Shown here: piece after piece, positions 8,624 to 11,350 of the stretch
Layout: every line of letters begins with the position of its first letter
Numbering within the stretch: the stretch's first letter is position 1
Assembly: GCA_052387855.1 (NCBI GenBank)
Contig: JBQTIT010000103.1
Span: 1 to 11,350, forward strand
Direction: 5' to 3'
DNA: 11,350 bases
DNA from: CAIYZT01 sp052387855
Lineage (GTDB): Bacteria > Pseudomonadota > Alphaproteobacteria > Rhodobacterales > Rhodobacteraceae
The notes under the pieces: generated by a model
Database searches by the model: none
What the model was told of the DNA's origin: nothing
What the model saw: only the letters and a program-made list of their open reading frames with translations
Made by a program: the position numbers and the translations under genes

Positions 8624-8735
8624 GGCCGAGGCCGTCGCCGAGGTCATGCGCAGGCCTCTGTCATCCATGCGGAACCGGCCGTGCCGCGCCGTTCCCTCAC
8701 GGGCGGGCTGTGGTTCGGCCCTCCCTGCCGCATCG
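8624..8735 (+). repeat. Repeat unit 3 (shortened, about 110 bp)
   Basis: The head (8624-8653) runs directly into the conserved block (8655-8678, CCTCTGTC...ATGCGGAACCGG); the palindrome and second hairpin found in units 1 and 2 are absent. The third-hairpin region (from about 8697, CACGGGCGGGC) is recognisable but decayed, and its end is uncertain. The head variant ending CATGCGCAGG is shared with the very end of the window (11341-11350). Confidence 0.75.
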
Positions 8736-8743
8736 GTCGCGAA

Positions 8744-8764
8744 GGCACGGCTGTCCGCCGCGCC
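8744..8764 (-). terminator. Possible hairpin terminator of ptsP
   Basis: GGCACGGC (8744-8751) pairs with GCCGCGCC (8757-8764) over the loop TGTCC, with one A-C mismatch, 7 bases beyond the ptsP stop codon. No T-run follows on the minus strand, so it would be a non-classical terminator or only an RNA-stabilising stem. The repeat hairpins further on may also contribute to separating convergent transcription. Confidence 0.3.
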
Positions 8765-8771
8765 GCCCTGC

Positions 8772-11015
8772 CTAGTCCGGCTGGCTTTCCAGCCAGGCCT
8801 CCAGCGGGGCGCGCAGGCAATCGGCCCCCTCGGCCCGGGCGCGTTCCATGACCGCGCGTGCCTCGCCCAGGTCCACACGGCGCAAGAGCGCCTTGACCGG
8901 GCCAATCGAGGCGGGCCGCATCGACAGCGTGCCGATGCCGATGGCCGCCAGCGCCAGCGCCTCCAGCGGGCGGCCGGCATCCTCGCCGCAGAACGACAGC
9001 CGCGTATCGCTCGCCGCGCAGCGCTGCACGATCTGCTCCAGAAACGCGACGAAAGAGGTGTTCAGCGTGTCATAGCGCTTGCGCACCCGTTCGTTCTCGC
9101 GGTCGGCAGCAAAGAAGAACTGCTTCAGGTCATTGCCGCCGATCGAAAGAAAATCGACCGACTGAAAGAACGCCTCGGGGGCAAAGGCCAGCGAGGGCGT
9201 CTCCATCATGGCGCCGATCTCGATCGTCTCGGGCACCGGATGGCCCAGCGATTTCTCGCGGTGGAGTTCGCGGAACACATGGGCGCGGGCCTCGGCGAAT
9301 TCGGCGATCTCGGCGATAAAGGGAAACATCACCGTCAGCGGGCGCCCGGCCGCCGCCCGGATCAGCGCCTGAAGCTGCATGCGCAGCACGCCCGGCTTGT
9401 CCAGCCCGACCCGGATCGCGCGCCAGCCCATCGCCGGGTTCGGCTCGTCATTGGGCTTCATGTAGGGCAGCACCTTGTCCGAGCCGATGTCGAGCGTGCG
9501 GAACGCCACGCGGCGGCCCTTGGCCGCGTCCATCACCCGCGCGTAGAGCTTGGCCAGCTCCTCGCGCTTGGGCATCTGGTTGCGGATCAGGAACTGCAAT
9601 TCGGTGCGGAACAGACCCACCCCTTCGGCGCCCGAGCCGACAAGGCTGGGCAGGTCCGCCATCAGCCCGGCATTCATCTGGAGCGAGATCACCTTGCCAT
9701 CACGGGTGCGCGCGGGCAGATCGCGCAGGCTGGCATAGGCTTTTTGCGCCTTGGCCTGCATCGCGATCTTGTCGCGGAAAGACCGGGTGATGGCATCCTC
9801 GGGGCGCAGGTGAACCACGCCCTGATCGCCGTCGACCAGGATCGGATCGCCGTTCAGCGCCTCGGTCGCGATGCGTTCGGCGTGAATGACCATCGGGATC
9901 GACAGGGCGCGGGCGACGATGGCGGCATGGCTGCCGACAGAGCCCTCTTCCAGAACCAGACCCTTGATCTTGCGGCCATATTCCAAAAGTTCGGCCGGCC
10001 CGATGTTGCGCGCCACCAGGATCGGTTGGTCCGGCATCGTGGCGCCGGTGTCGCGGCCCTGGCCCGTCAGGATGCGCAAGAGCCGGTTGGACAGATCGTC
10101 AAGGTCGTGCAGCCGCTCGCGCAGATAGGCATCGGGCACCTGTTCCAGCCGGGCGCGGGCGGTGGACTGTTCCTTTTCCACCGCCGCCTCGGCCGACAGG
10201 CCCGCCTGGATGTCTTCCTCCATGCGCCGCAGCCAGCCGCGCGAATGGGCGAACATCCGGTAAGCTTCCAGAACCTGCTTTTGCTCCTTGTCCAGGCTCT
10301 CGGCCGCCAGAAGGTCATCGACCGAGACCCTGAGCTCGCCCACCGCGTCGCGGATGCGCTCGATCTCGGTCAGCGGGTCATCGGCGACGGGATTGGTCAC
10401 CACGACGCGCGCCTCGTGCAGCCAGACCCGCCCCTCGGCCGCGCCCTCCTGGCCCGAGGCGCCGCGGATGGTGACCGGCTGCTTGTGCAGCGCGCCCATG
10501 GCCGACCCGTCGCCCGCGAAGGCGCCAAGCTCGGTCATCTCGGCCAGCACCATGGCCACGACCTCGACCGCGTAGACCTCATCCTCGGAAAAGGCGCGGG
10601 CGGCCTTGGACTGGACCACCAGCACGCCCAGCTTTTCACCGACCCGCTGGATGGGCACGCCGAGGAAGGAGGAAAAGATTTCCTCCCCCGTCTCGGGCAT
10701 GTAGCGAAAGCCCTTTTCGGCCGGGGCATTGGCCGAATTGACCGGCAGGCCGGTGCGCGCGACGCGCCCGACCAGGCCCTCGCCCAGCTTCATCCGGGTC
10801 TTGTGGACGGCGCCTTTCTTGAGCCCCTCGGTGGCGCAAAGCTCAAGCGTCTCGGGGTCGCGGAAGAGGTAGATCGAACAGACCTCGGTGTGCATCGAAT
10901 CGTTGATCAGATGGGTGATCCGGTCAAGCCGCTCCTGCCCCTTGGCAGGGGTGCCAAGCACATCGCGCAAGCGCCGCAAGAGCTTGCGGCTGTCGCTTTC
11001 ACTGCGTTCGGGCAT
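8772..11015 (-). CDS. ptsP: PtsP, enzyme I of the nitrogen phosphotransferase system
   Basis: A 747-residue cytoplasmic phosphoenolpyruvate-protein phosphotransferase that starts the PEP to NPr (PtsO) to EIIA-Ntr (PtsN) relay. An N-terminal GAF sensor domain (about 20-160, from ITHLINDSMHTEVCSIYLF to the VAMVLAEM helix) is followed by the NPr-binding helical domain, the swivelling domain with phospho-accepting H363 in GSVGSHAAIVAR, and the PEP-binding barrel with GVGLFRTE, EIGAMMETP, SIGGNDLKQF and active-site C676 in FCGEDAG. GAF plus enzyme I order and length (Escherichia coli PtsP is 748 residues) identify PtsP rather than sugar-PTS enzyme I. In the barrel motif the usual Ser/Thr before Asn-Asp is Gly627. 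I chose the ATG at 11015, with AGGAG upstream, over the ATG at 11042, which has only a C-run before it. GAF control by glutamine or 2-oxoglutarate is known in relatives. ptsO and ptsN are not in the window. Confidence 0.95.
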   Translation of the reverse strand: MPERSESDSRKLLRRLRDVLGTPAKGQERLDRITHLINDSMHTEVCSIYLFRDPETLELCATEGLKKGAVHKTRMKLGEGLVGRVARTGLPVNSANAPAEKGFRYMPETGEEIFSSFLGVPIQRVGEKLGVLVVQSKAARAFSEDEVYAVEVVAMVLAEMTELGAFAGDGSAMGALHKQPVTIRGASGQEGAAEGRVWLHEARVVVTNPVADDPLTEIERIRDAVGELRVSVDDLLAAESLDKEQKQVLEAYRMFAHSRGWLRRMEEDIQAGLSAEAAVEKEQSTARARLEQVPDAYLRERLHDLDDLSNRLLRILTGQGRDTGATMPDQPILVARNIGPAELLEYGRKIKGLVLEEGSVGSHAAIVARALSIPMVIHAERIATEALNGDPILVDGDQGVVHLRPEDAITRSFRDKIAMQAKAQKAYASLRDLPARTRDGKVISLQMNAGLMADLPSLVGSGAEGVGLFRTELQFLIRNQMPKREELAKLYARVMDAAKGRRVAFRTLDIGSDKVLPYMKPNDEPNPAMGWRAIRVGLDKPGVLRMQLQALIRAAAGRPLTVMFPFIAEIAEFAEARAHVFRELHREKSLGHPVPETIEIGAMMETPSLAFAPEAFFQSVDFLSIGGNDLKQFFFAADRENERVRKRYDTLNTSFVAFLEQIVQRCAASDTRLSFCGEDAGRPLEALALAAIGIGTLSMRPASIGPVKALLRRVDLGEARAVMERARAEGADCLRAPLEAWLESQPD

Positions 11016-11025
11016 TCCGGTGTGG

Positions 11026-11030
11026 CTCCT
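11026..11030 (-). promoter_or_regulatory. Ribosome binding site deciding the ptsP start
   Basis: AGGAG on the minus strand, within GCGAGGAG, lies 10 bases before the ATG at 11015 and downstream of the alternative ATG at 11042. It therefore favours the shorter protein MPERSESDSRK, which also matches family length better. Confidence 0.65.
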
Positions 11031-11047
11031 CGCTTGGCCCATCTATA

Positions 11048-11074
11048 GGGGGCGGGGGCGGGAAAGGGGAAGGG
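11048..11074 (+). other. Potential G-quadruplex tract next to the ptsP start
   Basis: Five G-runs of 5, 5, 3, 4 and 3 bases occur within 27 bases on the plus strand, separated by C, C, AAA and AA, satisfying the usual G3+N1-7 pattern. It begins 33 bases upstream of the ptsP ATG, so the G-rich strand is the template strand for ptsP and any transcript through it would be C/U-rich. The pattern is directly visible; folding and any effect on transcription are inferred. Confidence 0.6.
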
Positions 11075-11199
11075 AAAAAGGCGGGGCGCTGCGCGGTGCG
11101 CCCGGGATGGCGCGAAAACGGGCACCCCGTGGCCGGTCCGCGCAAAGGTTTGCCGCCGCCGGTGGGGTTCGGGATGGTCGCCGGTGCGCGGAAACCGGA

Positions 11200-11350
11200 G
11201 TGAGGCGAGGGCCCTTTGGCCCCCCGGTCGGAGGGCGTCTGGCCTGCGTCTGGCATGCCTAGGCATCCGTCCCGACAGCGACGGTCAGGACTCCCGCTCG
11301 GCGCGGTTTGGCCAGACGTGGCCGAGGCACGCGCCGCGGTCATGCGCAGG
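11200..11350 (+). repeat. Diverged repeat copy running into a new repeat head at the edge
   Basis: GGGCC CTTT GGCCC (11209-11222) sits where the palindrome would be. GGTCGGAGGGCGTCTGGCCT (11226-11245) resembles the GGGTCGGGCGCTGGCCT junction of units 1 and 2. The last 31 bases (11320-11350: GGCCGAGGCAC, GCCGCGGTCATGCGCAGG) match the head of unit 3 at 8624-8654 with few changes. Alignment between about 11246 and 11315 is poor. The copy is in the same orientation as the array after uvrA and continues past the window. Confidence 0.6.

Larger units (their letters stand above)
8177..8771. other. Gene-free region between uvrA and ptsP holding a repeat array
   Basis: These 595 bases separate the convergent uvrA and ptsP genes. 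About 30 bases after uvrA contain nothing recognisable; 8207-8735 is a tandem array of three copies of a modular GC-rich repeat, described in separate entries. Several frames are open across it, but they show only low-complexity Arg/Pro/Gly/Ala translations, lack convincing binding sites and change frame between copies, so I call no gene here. Confidence 0.8.
11016..11350. other. Gene-free region upstream of ptsP
   Basis: These 335 bases contain the ptsP leader and binding site, a G-run tract (11048-11074), a GC-rich stretch of about 120 bases in which I recognise nothing, and a decayed repeat copy from about 11200 to the edge. No convincing ptsP promoter is visible: TATAGA (minus strand, 11046-11041) resembles a -10 box, but its -35 position reads CCCCTT. 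Open frames here are overlapping and low in complexity, and I call no gene. Confidence 0.7.

Noticed and set aside
8207..8735. CRISPR array
   Set aside because: Repeat units of about 200 bp with no short identical repeats alternating with unique spacers, and no cas genes.
8207..8735. Insertion sequence or MITE
   Set aside because: No transposase fragment, no terminal inverted repeats bounding a unit and no target duplication that I could see; a non-autonomous element is not fully excluded.
8326..8851. Open frames of about 150-170 codons starting in the repeat array (for example MRNRSIGCVPTRAGK)
   Set aside because: They are made of repeat sequence, change frame between copies, run into ptsP on the opposite strand and lack a good binding site. 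They may be annotated as hypothetical proteins elsewhere, but I see no evidence of coding.
11040..11042. Upstream ATG as the ptsP start
   Set aside because: It is preceded only by a C-rich run without a ribosome site, and the AGGAG lies inside that longer version, so 11015 is preferred.
8382..11048. 888-codon open frame on the plus strand opposite ptsP
   Set aside because: It is antisense to a complete ptsP with all catalytic motifs; the translation is rich in His, Arg, Gln, Gly and Ala with no family features, as expected from GC-rich codon bias on the other strand.

Overview
The window reads as ordinary chromosomal DNA of a GC-rich alphaproteobacterium, most likely of the Rhodobacteraceae/Paracoccaceae (Paracoccus- or Rhodobacter-like). 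GC looks like about two thirds by eye. Three things point this way: a pyruvate-dehydrogenase-type lipoamide dehydrogenase with the GICLNWGCIPTK active site, an alphaproteobacterial LexA box (GTTC-N7-GTTC) in front of uvrA, and a GAF-containing PtsP. I found no phage, IS, plasmid, CRISPR, tRNA or rRNA signature.

Layout. Bases 1-82 hold the edge of an intergenic repeat in reverse orientation. Four plus-strand genes follow: a YcaD-like MFS transporter (210-1454), a DUF924 protein (1512-2075), the E3 gene lpdA (2178-3572) and a second, unassigned MFS transporter (3635-4798). A small single-domain rhodanese on the minus strand (4788-5144) runs into the second transporter tail to tail with an 11-bp overlap. 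A divergent control region (5145-5317) carries a rhodanese promoter, the SOS box and a uvrA promoter candidate. uvrA fills 5318-8176. A 595-bp gene-free stretch (8177-8771) holds a tandem array of the same repeat family. ptsP (8772-11015, minus strand) converges on uvrA across this array. The last 335 bp (11016-11350) contain a G-quadruplex-prone purine run next to the ptsP start and a diverged repeat copy ending in another repeat head at the window edge.

How the genes relate. These are mostly unrelated housekeeping functions. lpdA supplies the flavoprotein subunit of a 2-oxoacid dehydrogenase, probably pyruvate dehydrogenase. uvrA starts nucleotide excision repair and appears to be LexA-controlled. 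PtsP heads the nitrogen phosphotransferase relay. The two MFS proteins are exporters or importers of unknown substrate. The DUF924 protein and the rhodanese are small cytoplasmic proteins without assigned substrates.

The most unusual content is the repeat family: a modular element of about 200 bp (head, strong palindrome, second hairpin, a conserved block around ATGCGGAACCGG, third hairpin). It occurs as two full and one shortened tandem copies between uvrA and ptsP, and as partial copies at both window edges. A compensatory base change in one stem suggests that structure is maintained.
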